Below, in pieces: positions 17,255 to 25,833 of a DNA stretch of 41,639 bases; position 1 is the first letter of the stretch; every line of letters begins with the position of its first letter. This stretch comes from Vallitalea maricola. GTDB taxonomy: Bacteria > Bacillota > Clostridia > Lachnospirales > Vallitaleaceae. The notes beneath the pieces were generated by a model that worked only from the letters and a program-made list of their open reading frames with translations, made no database searches and was not told where the DNA came from. The stretch is taken from contig NZ_BTPU01000029.1 in the NCBI RefSeq assembly GCF_036985595.1, positions 1 through 41,639 of the forward strand. Reading direction: 5' to 3'. The position numbers and the translations under genes are program-made.

Positions 17255-17926
17255 ATGATACACAAAGCATTAGCATTAGGAGATAAGGTTGAAGTATCAA
17301 GATTGAAATTTAATACAAATGAAACTTATAAAAATGAGAAAGTATATGTTAGTATAATACAAGATATTAATGACGATGAAATAATAATATCTGCTCCAGT
17401 TGAAAATGGAAAGATTATTCCTCTAGAGGTAGGAGCATCTTATATCTTATCTATATATACTAAAGGTGGATTATATAAATGTAAGTCTTCAGTTAAGAAT
17501 AGGTATAAGAAACAAGAGTTGCATTTGATTACAATGGAAGTTAAATCTGCAATGGAGAAAAGCCAAAGAAGACAATATTTTAGATTGGAATGCATTCTTT
17601 CTATTCTTTTTGCAGATATAAATGAGGATACATGGAGTGAAGGACTAATTGTAGATATAAGTGGCGGGGGGCTAAGATTTACCTCAAAAATGAAGATGGA
17701 TGCTGGTTCTACATTAAAATGTAAACTAAACTTAAACAGTAACAACAAAGCAGATACTATAGAACTTAAAGGTAATGTTATATTATCTGATATAGTAGAC
17801 TTTGAGACAATGAAATATGAAACAAGAATTATGTTTGATGATATTTCAAATGAGGACAGAGAAAAGATAATTAAATTTATCTTTGAAGAAGAGCGTAAGA
17901 GACGAAAGCGAAAAAAAGGACTGTGA
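17255..17926 (+). CDS. PilZ domain c-di-GMP binding protein, YcgR type
   Basis: A 223-residue protein with an N-terminal YcgR-like flagellar brake domain (about 1-95) and a C-terminal PilZ domain. The two c-di-GMP contacts are visible: the RxxxR motif (R106, R110 in RRQYFR) and DxSxxG (D134, S136, G139 in VDISGGG). Proteins of this type slow or stop the motor when c-di-GMP is high. The placement between flhG and cheB fits. The frame is open from GTG 17246, but AAGGTGG at 17243-17249 favours the ATG at 17255. The end is very basic (RKRRKRKK). Confidence 0.88.
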   Translation: MIHKALALGDKVEVSRLKFNTNETYKNEKVYVSIIQDINDDEIIISAPVENGKIIPLEVGASYILSIYTKGGLYKCKSSVKNRYKKQELHLITMEVKSAMEKSQRRQYFRLECILSILFADINEDTWSEGLIVDISGGGLRFTSKMKMDAGSTLKCKLNLNSNNKADTIELKGNVILSDIVDFETMKYETRIMFDDISNEDREKIIKFIFEEERKRRKRKKGL

Positions 17927-17930
17927 TGAT

Positions 17931-19013
17931 ATGGGCATAATGAAGAAAAAAATACTTATTATTGATGACTCTGCATTCATGAGAAGAGTTATATCTGATA
18001 TAATTAAAAGTGATTCTAGGTGTGAAGTAATAGGAACTGCAAAAAATGGAAAAGAAGGGATTGTAAAGATAAAAGAGTTAAATCCAGATGTTGTAACCCT
18101 TGATATTGAAATGCCAATTATGAATGGTTTACAGATGTTAGAGCAACTAAAAGCTCTTAACCTTAATGTTCCAGTAATTGTAATGAGTACTTTAGCTATT
18201 GAAGGAAGAGAAGAGACTATTAAAGCACTTGAACTTGGAGCAATCGATTTTGTTACTAAACCTCAAAACATATTTAAAGTCAATACAGAGGAAATGAAAA
18301 ATAGTTTAGTTGAAAAATTATTAATGGCAGTTAATATTAATAATTCTGGAATATCTCAATTAAAACCTATTGAGACAATTGAAAAAAGGACAAAACCATT
18401 CATTCAAGCTAGGAGAAAAGGCTGTTTATGTAAAAATAAAATAGTTGCTATTGGTTGTTCAACTGGCGGACCTAGGGCTCTTCAATATGTCTTACCATAT
18501 TTACCTAGTAATCTAGATGCAGGAATTATTATTGTACAACATATGCCAGCAGGATTTACAAAGTCTCTAGCTGACCGACTTAATCAATTAAGTGATATAC
18601 ACATTAAAGAGGCTGAAGATGGTGATGTGATTGAAAATGGTACAGCATATATTGCACCAGGTAATTACCATATGAAGGTAATTCAAGATAATAATTGCAA
18701 GATGATTATAAGATTATCGAAAGATGAACCTCTTAGAGGACATAGGCCAGCTGTAGATGTTATGATGAATTCTTTAGTTGACATTAATATCAAAGATCTT
18801 ACAGGTGTAATCATGACAGGTATGGGAAGTGATGGAACAGAAGGTCTTGTTAATCTTAAAAAAAGCCATAAGATTCATATAATCGCCCAAAATGAAGAAA
18901 CATGTGTTGTATATGGAATGCCTAAAGCTGTTGTTGCTAAGGGTATTGCTGATGAAATAGTACCATTAGAATCAATATCAGACTCAATACTTAAGAAAGT
19001 GGGGGTACTTTAA
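17931..19013 (+). CDS. cheB: chemoreceptor methylesterase/deamidase CheB
   Basis: CheB demethylates and deamidates chemoreceptors when CheA phosphorylates it. An N-terminal receiver domain has D12/D13 and phosphoacceptor D58. After a linker comes the methylesterase domain with the Ser-His-Asp triad: S177 in GCSTGGPRAL, H204 in VQHMPAGF and D301 in GMGSDG. The frame extends upstream to 17883 inside the PilZ gene, but family members start near MKKKILIIDDSAF. The ATG at 17931, about 10 bases after AAAGGA, is preferred; an ATG at 17940 is also possible. CheR is not in this window. The end overlaps cheA by one base. Confidence 0.94.
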   Translation: MGIMKKKILIIDDSAFMRRVISDIIKSDSRCEVIGTAKNGKEGIVKIKELNPDVVTLDIEMPIMNGLQMLEQLKALNLNVPVIVMSTLAIEGREETIKALELGAIDFVTKPQNIFKVNTEEMKNSLVEKLLMAVNINNSGISQLKPIETIEKRTKPFIQARRKGCLCKNKIVAIGCSTGGPRALQYVLPYLPSNLDAGIIIVQHMPAGFTKSLADRLNQLSDIHIKEAEDGDVIENGTAYIAPGNYHMKVIQDNNCKMIIRLSKDEPLRGHRPAVDVMMNSLVDINIKDLTGVIMTGMGSDGTEGLVNLKKSHKIHIIAQNEETCVVYGMPKAVVAKGIADEIVPLESISDSILKKVGVL

Positions 19014-21064
19014 TGGATATAAGCCAATATCTAGAAATATTTATCGAAGAATCAAAGGAACATTTACAAAGTTTAAATGAATCGTTATTGGAACTTGAAA
19101 AAAACACAGATAACGTAGAATTAATTAATGAAGTTTTTAGAGTTGCTCATACTTTGAAAGGTATGGCTGCTACAATGGGGTATAAACGGATGCAGAAGTT
19201 AACACATGATATGGAAAATGTGTTATCTGAAATTAGGAATGGAAGCATTAAAGTAGAAGCTAATCTACTAGACGTACTATTTCAATGTCTAGATGCATTA
19301 GAACAATATGTTGATTTAATTGTTGAATCTGGTTCAGAAGGAGACAATGATAATCAAAATATTATTGATAAACTTAATATGATATTGAATAATGAGATTC
19401 ACGAATCTGATACTACTAATAATACAGAGAGTACTAATGATACATCTGTGAAAGAAGAATCATTATCAGATTCAGAAAAAAGGAAACATCTTAATATCAA
19501 TTTTACTGATTTTGAAAAAAATGCAATCAGTAAAGCTTATGAAGAAGATTTTAAGGTGTATGGAATAACTATCTATATTAGTGAAAGTTGTGTTCTAAAA
19601 TCAGCTAGAGCTTTTATTGTATTTAGAACCCTTGAAAAATTAGGACAAGTTATAAAGTCATATCCTGCAGTTCAAGACATTGAAGATGAAAAATTTGATA
19701 CTAATTTCTCTACCTTCATAGTAACTAAAGAGGATTCTTCTAATATAATAAAAGAATTAAGTTCTATTGCTGAAGTTACAGAAGTGTTAACTGATGAAGT
19801 AAATATCCCTGAACAAAAACAAGAGGTTGTAGATCAACAAACTAATGTAGCAGGTAATGATAAAAAAACTAATAAAGAGAAAAATACTTCTAATAAAACC
19901 AATTTGTCAAAGCCAAAAACAAATAGAACTGTAAGAGTAGATATAGAAAGACTTGATACTCTTATGAATTTGGTAAGTGAGCTTATTATTATAAAAAATG
20001 GTTTAGAAACTATAGAATTAAAAAATACCAGCCAGAATTTTAATGAACAAATAGAATATCTGGAAAGGATAACTACTAATTTACATGATGCTGTTATGAA
20101 AGTCAGAATGGTTCCAATAGAACGTGTATTTAATCGTTTCCCAAGACTGATTCGTGACTTATCCAGAAAACTTAATAAAAAGATTGAATTACATATGTCT
20201 GGTGAAGAAACTGAACTTGATAGAACAGTTATAGATGAGATAGGTGATCCTTTAGTTCATTTATTAAGAAATGCAGGAGATCATGGATTAGAGACTCCAG
20301 ATGTAAGGGTGAAAGCTGGCAAAGACCCAGTAGGTAATATTGACCTTAGAGCCTATCAAGATGGAAATAATGTAATTATTGAAGTTAACGATGATGGTAA
20401 TGGTATTGATGTAAATAAGATTAAAAATAAAGCTATAAGTAATGGTGTTCTATCAGCAGAACAAGCTGATAGTATGAACGACCAAGAGATCATTGAATTA
20501 TTATTCAGACCAAGCTTCAGTACTGCAGAAAAAATATCAGATGTATCTGGCAGGGGTGTAGGTCTAGACGTAGTTAAGACTAAAATAGAGGCTCTTGGTG
20601 GTGATATTGAAGTTAAGACAGAACTTAATAAGGGCAGTAAGTTTATTATTAGACTACCTCTTACACTTGCTATTATACAAGCTCTTATGGTTAATCTTGG
20701 TGAAGAAAAATATGCAATACCTCTAAACACTATTCAAAATATAGAGGATGTATTAATTTCTGATATCAAATATATTCAAAATCAAGAAGTCATTAATCTT
20801 AGAGGTCATGTAATACCAATTATAAGGCTACATGATAAATTAGATATTCCAAGTGTTGATGCCGAAAAAGATTCTTTAACAGTAGTTATTGTAAATAAAG
20901 GAGAAAAACAAGCAGGAATAGTAGTTGATTCTCTGATTGGACAACAAGAGATAGTAATTAAAACACTAGGTAAATATTTAACTAATATCAAATTGATTGC
21001 TGGAGCTACTATACTTGGTGATGGTGAGGTTGCATTAATTTTGGATGTCAATTCATTAGTATAA
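19013..21064 (+). CDS. cheA: chemotaxis histidine kinase CheA
   Basis: A 683-residue CheA with all five domains. The HPt domain has phosphorylated H46 in VAHTLKGMAATMGY. A P2 response-regulator docking domain lies at about 162-262, followed by a Lys/Asn/Thr linker. The P3 dimerisation helices start near 303 (RVDIERLDTLMNLVSELI). The ATPase domain has the N box at 420-425, NDDGNGIDV and GRGVGLDVV. The C-terminal CheW-like P5 domain follows. The N box reads NAGDHG, with Gly422 where Val, Ile or Ala is more usual. The start ATG overlaps the cheB stop codon (TAATG). Confidence 0.96.
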   Translation: MDISQYLEIFIEESKEHLQSLNESLLELEKNTDNVELINEVFRVAHTLKGMAATMGYKRMQKLTHDMENVLSEIRNGSIKVEANLLDVLFQCLDALEQYVDLIVESGSEGDNDNQNIIDKLNMILNNEIHESDTTNNTESTNDTSVKEESLSDSEKRKHLNINFTDFEKNAISKAYEEDFKVYGITIYISESCVLKSARAFIVFRTLEKLGQVIKSYPAVQDIEDEKFDTNFSTFIVTKEDSSNIIKELSSIAEVTEVLTDEVNIPEQKQEVVDQQTNVAGNDKKTNKEKNTSNKTNLSKPKTNRTVRVDIERLDTLMNLVSELIIIKNGLETIELKNTSQNFNEQIEYLERITTNLHDAVMKVRMVPIERVFNRFPRLIRDLSRKLNKKIELHMSGEETELDRTVIDEIGDPLVHLLRNAGDHGLETPDVRVKAGKDPVGNIDLRAYQDGNNVIIEVNDDGNGIDVNKIKNKAISNGVLSAEQADSMNDQEIIELLFRPSFSTAEKISDVSGRGVGLDVVKTKIEALGGDIEVKTELNKGSKFIIRLPLTLAIIQALMVNLGEEKYAIPLNTIQNIEDVLISDIKYIQNQEVINLRGHVIPIIRLHDKLDIPSVDAEKDSLTVVIVNKGEKQAGIVVDSLIGQQEIVIKTLGKYLTNIKLIAGATILGDGEVALILDVNSLV

Positions 21065-21078
21065 TAGGAGGGCCTAAA

Positions 21079-21525
21079 ATGGAAGAAAATAAAAATCAAG
21101 AGTTAATACAATTTATAGTTGCAAAAATTGGTCATGAGCAATACGGAGTTAATATACAATTTGTACATAATATTGAAAGAATGTTAAAAGTTACCAGGGT
21201 TCCAAAAGCGCCATACTATATAAAAGGTGTTATTAATTTAAGAGGAGATATTATTCCTGTAATGAGTTTAAGGTTGAAATTTGGGCTAGAACCAGATGAG
21301 TATACTAATAACACAAGAATTATTATAGTAAAATTAGATGGTAATCCAATGGGACTAATTGTTGATGAAGTAAAAGAAGTCATAAACTTGACTGAAGAAG
21401 ATATTGAAAAAATATCAAAAGATTCCAGTGACGAGAGATCAAATTATGTTCAAGGTGTTGGTAAGATAGGAAAAGAATTAGTAACACTACTTAATATTGA
21501 TGGCTTAATAAATACTAATGATTAA
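21079..21525 (+). CDS. cheW: chemotaxis coupling protein CheW
   Basis: A 148-residue single CheW domain that bridges chemoreceptors and CheA. Typical features are the first strand IQFIVAKIGHEQYGVNIQFV, VPKAPYYIKGVINLRGDIIP and the later MGLIVDEVKEVI. AGGAGGG at 21066-21072 precedes the ATG. It is followed by a 74-base spacer containing a repeated GACTA motif before cheC. Confidence 0.95.
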   Translation: MEENKNQELIQFIVAKIGHEQYGVNIQFVHNIERMLKVTRVPKAPYYIKGVINLRGDIIPVMSLRLKFGLEPDEYTNNTRIIIVKLDGNPMGLIVDEVKEVINLTEEDIEKISKDSSDERSNYVQGVGKIGKELVTLLNIDGLINTND

Positions 21526-21599
21526 ACGACTAAACTGACTAGATATAATAGACTAAAAATGAGTGTTTCATGTCTTATGTGAAGGGATTGGATATTTTA

Positions 21600-22223
21600 A
21601 TGGATAATATTAATATTGATACTTTAGATAATATACAGCTGGATGTTTTAAGAGAACTTGGTAATATTGGGGCAGGTAATGCTACAACTGCTCTCTCTCA
21701 AATGATTAACAAAAAAATTGATATGGGAGTACCTAAGGTTAATATATCTGAATTCAAGGAGCTATCAGAGGTATTAGGCGGTGCTGAAAATCAAGTTGTT
21801 GGAATACTTCTTAATGTTGAAGGTGAAATCAATGGAATGATGATGTTTGTACTTGAAAAGGTATCTGCACATAATTTAGTTAATATTCTTATGGGAAAAG
21901 AGTTAAATACATTTGAAGATTTTACTGAAATAGATTTATCCGCTTTAAAAGAAATAGGAAATATTATAACTGGTGCATATTTAAATTCATTATCATCATT
22001 AACTAATTTAAAAATCATATCATCTATACCATATATGGCTATTGACATGGCTGGAGCAATACTGAGTGTACCTGCTATTGAATTTGGTAAAATTGGGGAC
22101 AAAGCATTATTAATACAAACAGAATTTGGCGAAGGTGAGGATAAAGTATTCGGCAACTTTATATTGATTCCTGATGTTAAATCCTATGGGACAATATTAA
22201 AATCTCTAGGGATAACAGAATAA
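21600..22223 (+). CDS. cheC: CheY-P phosphatase CheC
   Basis: CheC removes phosphate from CheY-P and is stimulated by CheD. Both active-site motifs are present: E19/N22 in LRELGNIGAGNATTAL, and the later LKEIGNIITGAYLNSLSSL. It has 207 residues, close to the 209 of B. subtilis CheC, and no SpoA domain, which separates it from FliY. The frame is open from ATG 21570, giving ten extra residues without family support. The ATG at 21600, about 12 bases after AAGGGA, is preferred. Confidence 0.92.
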   Translation: MDNINIDTLDNIQLDVLRELGNIGAGNATTALSQMINKKIDMGVPKVNISEFKELSEVLGGAENQVVGILLNVEGEINGMMMFVLEKVSAHNLVNILMGKELNTFEDFTEIDLSALKEIGNIITGAYLNSLSSLTNLKIISSIPYMAIDMAGAILSVPAIEFGKIGDKALLIQTEFGEGEDKVFGNFILIPDVKSYGTILKSLGITE

Positions 22224-22226
22224 TAT

Positions 22227-22712
22227 ATGGAAGAGAAAATAAAGGTTGGGATGGCAGACCTTAATGTCTGTGCTTCCCCAGGTATACTGACAACGCTTGG
22301 ACTAGGTTCATGTGTAGGTATTGTGCTATATGATCCAATTAAGAAGGTTGGAGGACTTGCACATATTATGCTACCCGATAGTACTCAGATAAAAAACAAT
22401 AGCAATTTGGCAAAATTTGCAGACACTGGTATAAAAAAATTAATTGATGATATGACTAAATTAGGTGCCAACAAAAATCGACTTGTAGCAAAGTTGGCAG
22501 GAGGAGCACAGATGTTCTCATTCAAAAGCAGCAACGATTTAATGAGAATAGGTGAAAGAAATGTTGAAGCATCTGTTAAGATGTTGAAAACGTTAGGAAT
22601 AAAGATACTTTCACAGGATACAGGTGAAAACTATGGTAGAACAATAGAATTTTATACAGAAAACGGAGATTTATTAATTAAAACAATTGGTAAAGACATA
22701 AAAATCATATAA
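22227..22712 (+). CDS. cheD: chemoreceptor glutamine deamidase CheD
   Basis: A 161-residue CheD. The catalytic triad spacing known from Thermotoga CheD is met by T23, C29 and H46 (TLGLGSCVGIVLYD, then GGLAHIMLPDS). CheD deamidates receptors and also binds CheC, linking adaptation to CheY-P level. The ATG comes 3 bases after the cheC stop codon without a clear ribosome site, so it is probably translated by coupling. Confidence 0.95.
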   Translation: MEEKIKVGMADLNVCASPGILTTLGLGSCVGIVLYDPIKKVGGLAHIMLPDSTQIKNNSNLAKFADTGIKKLIDDMTKLGANKNRLVAKLAGGAQMFSFKSSNDLMRIGERNVEASVKMLKTLGIKILSQDTGENYGRTIEFYTENGDLLIKTIGKDIKII

Positions 22713-22726
22713 GGATGGTAAGCAAC

Positions 22727-23035
22727 ATGGTTAGAAATTTACGTATCATAATAATGCTTATAGCAGGCATTATTGTTTGTATACTAGGTTTAATGAATAG
22801 ATATGATATCAAAACACTAACTATTACAATGATTATCGTTTTAGCTATATTCTTCATCTTAGGTTCTATCATACAAAAAATAATCAATAGGTTATATGCA
22901 CAGGTAGATAAGAGAGAAAAAGAAAAGAAGCTTAACGAACTAAATAAAAACTTAGAAGAAATCGATAATAAAGATGACGATAATGAAGAAATAGAAGATG
23001 ATAATGAACCCGTAGAAGATGATAAAATAGACTAA
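22727..23035 (+). CDS. small two-helix membrane protein of unknown function
   Basis: A 102-residue protein I do not recognise. It has two hydrophobic helices with a short loop: about 4-21 (starting LRIIIMLIAG) and about 28-48. A coiled and then very acidic tail follows (KKLNELNKNLEEIDNKDD, then Asp/Glu/Asn-rich to the end). Both ends are probably cytoplasmic. The frame starts at ATG 22715, but AAGGATGG at 22711-22718 fits the ATG at 22727. It lies between cheD and fliA with short spacers, so it is co-transcribed with motility genes. Function is unknown. Confidence 0.7.
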   Translation: MVRNLRIIIMLIAGIIVCILGLMNRYDIKTLTITMIIVLAIFFILGSIIQKIINRLYAQVDKREKEKKLNELNKNLEEIDNKDDDNEEIEDDNEPVEDDKID

Positions 23036-23055
23036 AAACTTTAACGGAGGCTAAA

Positions 23056-23823
23056 ATGGATGAGAAGAGTAGGGTAATATTATGGCAAAAGTATTCAAAG
23101 CAAAAATCATTTGATATAAAAGAAAAGTTAATAATAGAATATGCACAATTGGTTAAGGTTGTAGCTGGAAGACTAAATATGTATCTGGGTAATAATGTTG
23201 AATACGAAGACCTTGTAGGTTATGGAGTTTTTGGTCTAATTGATGCAATAGATAAATTTAATTTTGAAAAGGGAGTTAAGTTCGAGACTTATGCCTCACT
23301 TAGAATTAGAGGTGCAATATTAGATAATATAAGACGTATGGACTGGATTCCAAGATCACTTAGGAAAAAACAAAAACTAATAGACAATGCTAACTCCAAA
23401 TTAGAAAATGCTCTAGGGCGATTGGCAACTGATGAGGAGATAGCTTGTGAGCTTGATATAACTCTAAAAGAATATAAAAAGTGGTTGAATCAAACGAAAT
23501 TATTAACCTTAACATCACTTGAAGAATATATTGAGCAAGGAAGCGAAATTAGAATTGAGCCTATGAACAAATCTAGATACACGCAGCCTGAAAGAGTTGT
23601 TGAGAAAAATGAACTTAAGGAAATTCTAGCTGAGGTTATTGATAATTTATTGGAAAACGAAAAGCGGGTTATAGTTTTATACTATTTTGAAGAATTAACG
23701 TTAAAAGAAATAAGTCAGATTTTAGGGGTATCTGAGTCAAGGGTATCTCAGATACATACTAAGGCACTAAAAAAATTAAAAATAAAGTTGGGTAATAACA
23801 TGGAACTTTTAGCAGGTTTCTAG
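23056..23823 (+). CDS. fliA: flagellar/motility sigma factor FliA (SigD)
   Basis: A 255-residue sigma-28 family factor. Region 2 includes DLVGYGVFGLIDAIDKFNFE and KFETYASLRIRGAILDNIRR. Then come MDWIPRSLRKK and a sigma-3 domain. Region 4 ends with the helix-turn-helix LTLKEISQILGVSESRVSQI. It is expected to direct late flagellar and chemotaxis genes such as flagellin, and is probably held by FlgM, which is not in this window. GGAGG precedes the ATG. The place at the end of the fla/che operon equals that of B. subtilis sigD. Confidence 0.94.
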   Translation: MDEKSRVILWQKYSKQKSFDIKEKLIIEYAQLVKVVAGRLNMYLGNNVEYEDLVGYGVFGLIDAIDKFNFEKGVKFETYASLRIRGAILDNIRRMDWIPRSLRKKQKLIDNANSKLENALGRLATDEEIACELDITLKEYKKWLNQTKLLTLTSLEEYIEQGSEIRIEPMNKSRYTQPERVVEKNELKEILAEVIDNLLENEKRVIVLYYFEELTLKEISQILGVSESRVSQIHTKALKKLKIKLGNNMELLAGF

Positions 23824-23835
23824 GGGAGTGATAAT

Positions 23836-25440
23836 ATGGATACCAATATTTATGATGGATATTTTAATTTATTAAACAAAGAAGATGGTTTGTATATTAA
23901 GTTGTTTCCAAGCAAAGATAATGGAAAGAACATAGAACTAGACGACATAGTTACAACTTTGGAGAACAAGAATATTATTAACTTCGATAAAGATCTATTA
24001 ATCAAAGAATTAAATTCTTTAGAAGAGGTAAAAGAATTCAAAATATCCGATTCTATCATAGAAACAATTAATGAGACTATGGATATAAATGTTTCTATGG
24101 ATAAATTAAGTGTTTATATTAGATTTTATCCTCCTGTCGGAGAGGGGAAAACTCTATCAAGTGCAGAGATAGCTCAGAAATTGAAAGAGAAAAATATTGT
24201 ATTTGGAATAGAGTATGAAAAAATCGAATTAACCAGAAAAAATAGGAAATATAATCAAGATATTTTAATAGCAAAAGGATTAAAACCTATAAAAGGAAAA
24301 GATGGCAGAATAGAATATCTGTTTGATACAGAGAAAAAATTAAAACCTCATATGAATAATGATGGTACCGTAGATTACCATAAGCTTAATCTTATAACTA
24401 ACGTTAAAAGTGGTGATGTGTTGGCAAGGTTAATACCAGAAGAAGAGGGGATAATTGGTAAAAATGTATATGGAGATGAAATACAACCACCAAAAGTAAA
24501 AGCTAAAAAATTATATTTTGGTAAGAATACAAAAGTAAGAGAGAATACATTATATGCCATAAAAGATGGACAAGTAAAACTTGATGATGGAAAAGTATTA
24601 GTTCTAGATTATCTTGAGATTCCTGGTAATGTTGATAATTCTACTGGAGACATTGAATTTTTTGGTACTGTTCTTGTACGTGGCAATGTGCTTACTGGAT
24701 ATACTGTTAAAGCCAAAGGTGATGTTGAAGTTAGCGGCGTAGTTGAAGGTGCACATATTGTTGCTGATGGTAATATTGTTCTCCATAGAGGAATACAAGG
24801 TATGGATAGAGGAATAATTGAAGCAAAAGGTAACGTTATGGCTAAATATATTGAAAATAGCAAAGTAACAGCAGGTGGATGCATACACTCTGATGCTATT
24901 CTACACAGTGAGGTTTCTTGCAAAGGGAATATTTTAGTAGATGGTAAAAAAGGATTAATATCAGGCGGAACAGTAAGATCAGGTGTAGAAGTCAGTGCTA
25001 AAGTAATTGGGTCTCATATGGGCACAGTAACTACCATAGATGTAGGTGTTGACCCGACATATATTGATGAATTTAACGAGTTACAAAAAGATATTAAGCA
25101 ATTAACAAAAGAAGAACTTAAATTGACTCAGATAATAAATCTGTTGAACAAGAAAAAAAGGATTAGCGGAGATCTTGATGAAGAAAAAAAAGAGATGTTA
25201 ATATCAGCTACTAGAAGTAAAATATTTGTAAGTAACAAATTAGCTACCAGTAGGAAAAGATACGGTGAGATGGTTGACAATATTGATAATAAGAATATAG
25301 GTAAAGTTAAAGTAATAGGTAATATTTATCCTGGTGTCAGGGTATCTATTGGCAATGTGAAATATTATGTAAGAAAAGATATTAAATATTGTGTTATGTA
25401 TCAAGATGGTGCCGATATAAAAGTTGCAAGTTATAATTAA
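23836..25440 (+). CDS. FapA family protein (DUF342)
   Basis: A 534-residue DUF342/FapA-type protein. The N-terminal third is a mixed domain. Roughly residues 240-400 show repeated short strands with Gly turns (GDIEFFGTVLVRGNV, AKGDVEVSGVVEGAHIVADG, IEAKGNVMAKYIENSKVTAG), as expected for a right-handed beta-solenoid. Next is a coiled coil at about 410-475 and a small C-terminal strand domain (KVIGNIYPGVRVSIGNV). Family members are annotated as flagellar assembly or cell-shape related proteins; a precise role is not established. It begins 12 bases after fliA, so it is very likely co-expressed with it. Confidence 0.85.
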   Translation: MDTNIYDGYFNLLNKEDGLYIKLFPSKDNGKNIELDDIVTTLENKNIINFDKDLLIKELNSLEEVKEFKISDSIIETINETMDINVSMDKLSVYIRFYPPVGEGKTLSSAEIAQKLKEKNIVFGIEYEKIELTRKNRKYNQDILIAKGLKPIKGKDGRIEYLFDTEKKLKPHMNNDGTVDYHKLNLITNVKSGDVLARLIPEEEGIIGKNVYGDEIQPPKVKAKKLYFGKNTKVRENTLYAIKDGQVKLDDGKVLVLDYLEIPGNVDNSTGDIEFFGTVLVRGNVLTGYTVKAKGDVEVSGVVEGAHIVADGNIVLHRGIQGMDRGIIEAKGNVMAKYIENSKVTAGGCIHSDAILHSEVSCKGNILVDGKKGLISGGTVRSGVEVSAKVIGSHMGTVTTIDVGVDPTYIDEFNELQKDIKQLTKEELKLTQIINLLNKKKRISGDLDEEKKEMLISATRSKIFVSNKLATSRKRYGEMVDNIDNKNIGKVKVIGNIYPGVRVSIGNVKYYVRKDIKYCVMYQDGADIKVASYN

Positions 25441-25469
25441 ATTAGAAAGATATAAGAGGAGGTAATACT

Positions 25470-25787
25470 ATGTCAATAAGACCTCTAGATATGCAAGTCA
25501 TGTTACCTAAGACTCAAGAGATTGCAAATATTAAACATCTTGACCAGCAGAAAGCTAATATAAATCAACACAATATAGCTCATTCCATGGAGAGTAAAGT
25601 TGAGAATGAGACTAAAAATGTTGTCAAATCCAATGAAAATGAAAAGGCATACTCCAGACCAGATGCCAAGAAAAAAGGTAATAACAAGTACCAAAATAAT
25701 AAGAAGAAAAAAGATAATAAAAAAGAAGACTCTGATAAAGGCAAGAAAAATCATGTTGGAAGAACAAAAATAGATATTAGGATATAA
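25470..25787 (+). CDS. small basic, disordered protein of unknown function
   Basis: A 105-residue protein that I cannot assign to a named family. The first 30 residues (MSIRPLDMQVMLPKTQEIAN, then KHLDQQKAN) look ordered and resemble an N-terminal patch seen, as I recall, in small clostridial proteins at the same operon position. The rest is Lys, Asn and Glu rich, with a run of about 35 strongly basic residues near positions 60-95, ending HVGRTKIDIRI. No signal peptide or membrane helix is seen. GAGGAGG at about 25456-25462 gives the ATG strong support. Confidence 0.7.
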   Translation: MSIRPLDMQVMLPKTQEIANIKHLDQQKANINQHNIAHSMESKVENETKNVVKSNENEKAYSRPDAKKKGNNKYQNNKKKKDNKKEDSDKGKKNHVGRTKIDIRI

Positions 25788-25833
25788 TCATTAAATGAAG
25801 CGTAATATAAAAAATAATAAGAGGTAAACCTAC

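Noticed and set aside
21521..21557. FliA/SigD-type promoter in the cheW-cheC spacer (TAAA with GATAT)
   Set aside because: The spacing between TAAA and the GCCGATAT-like part is too short and the GCC is missing.
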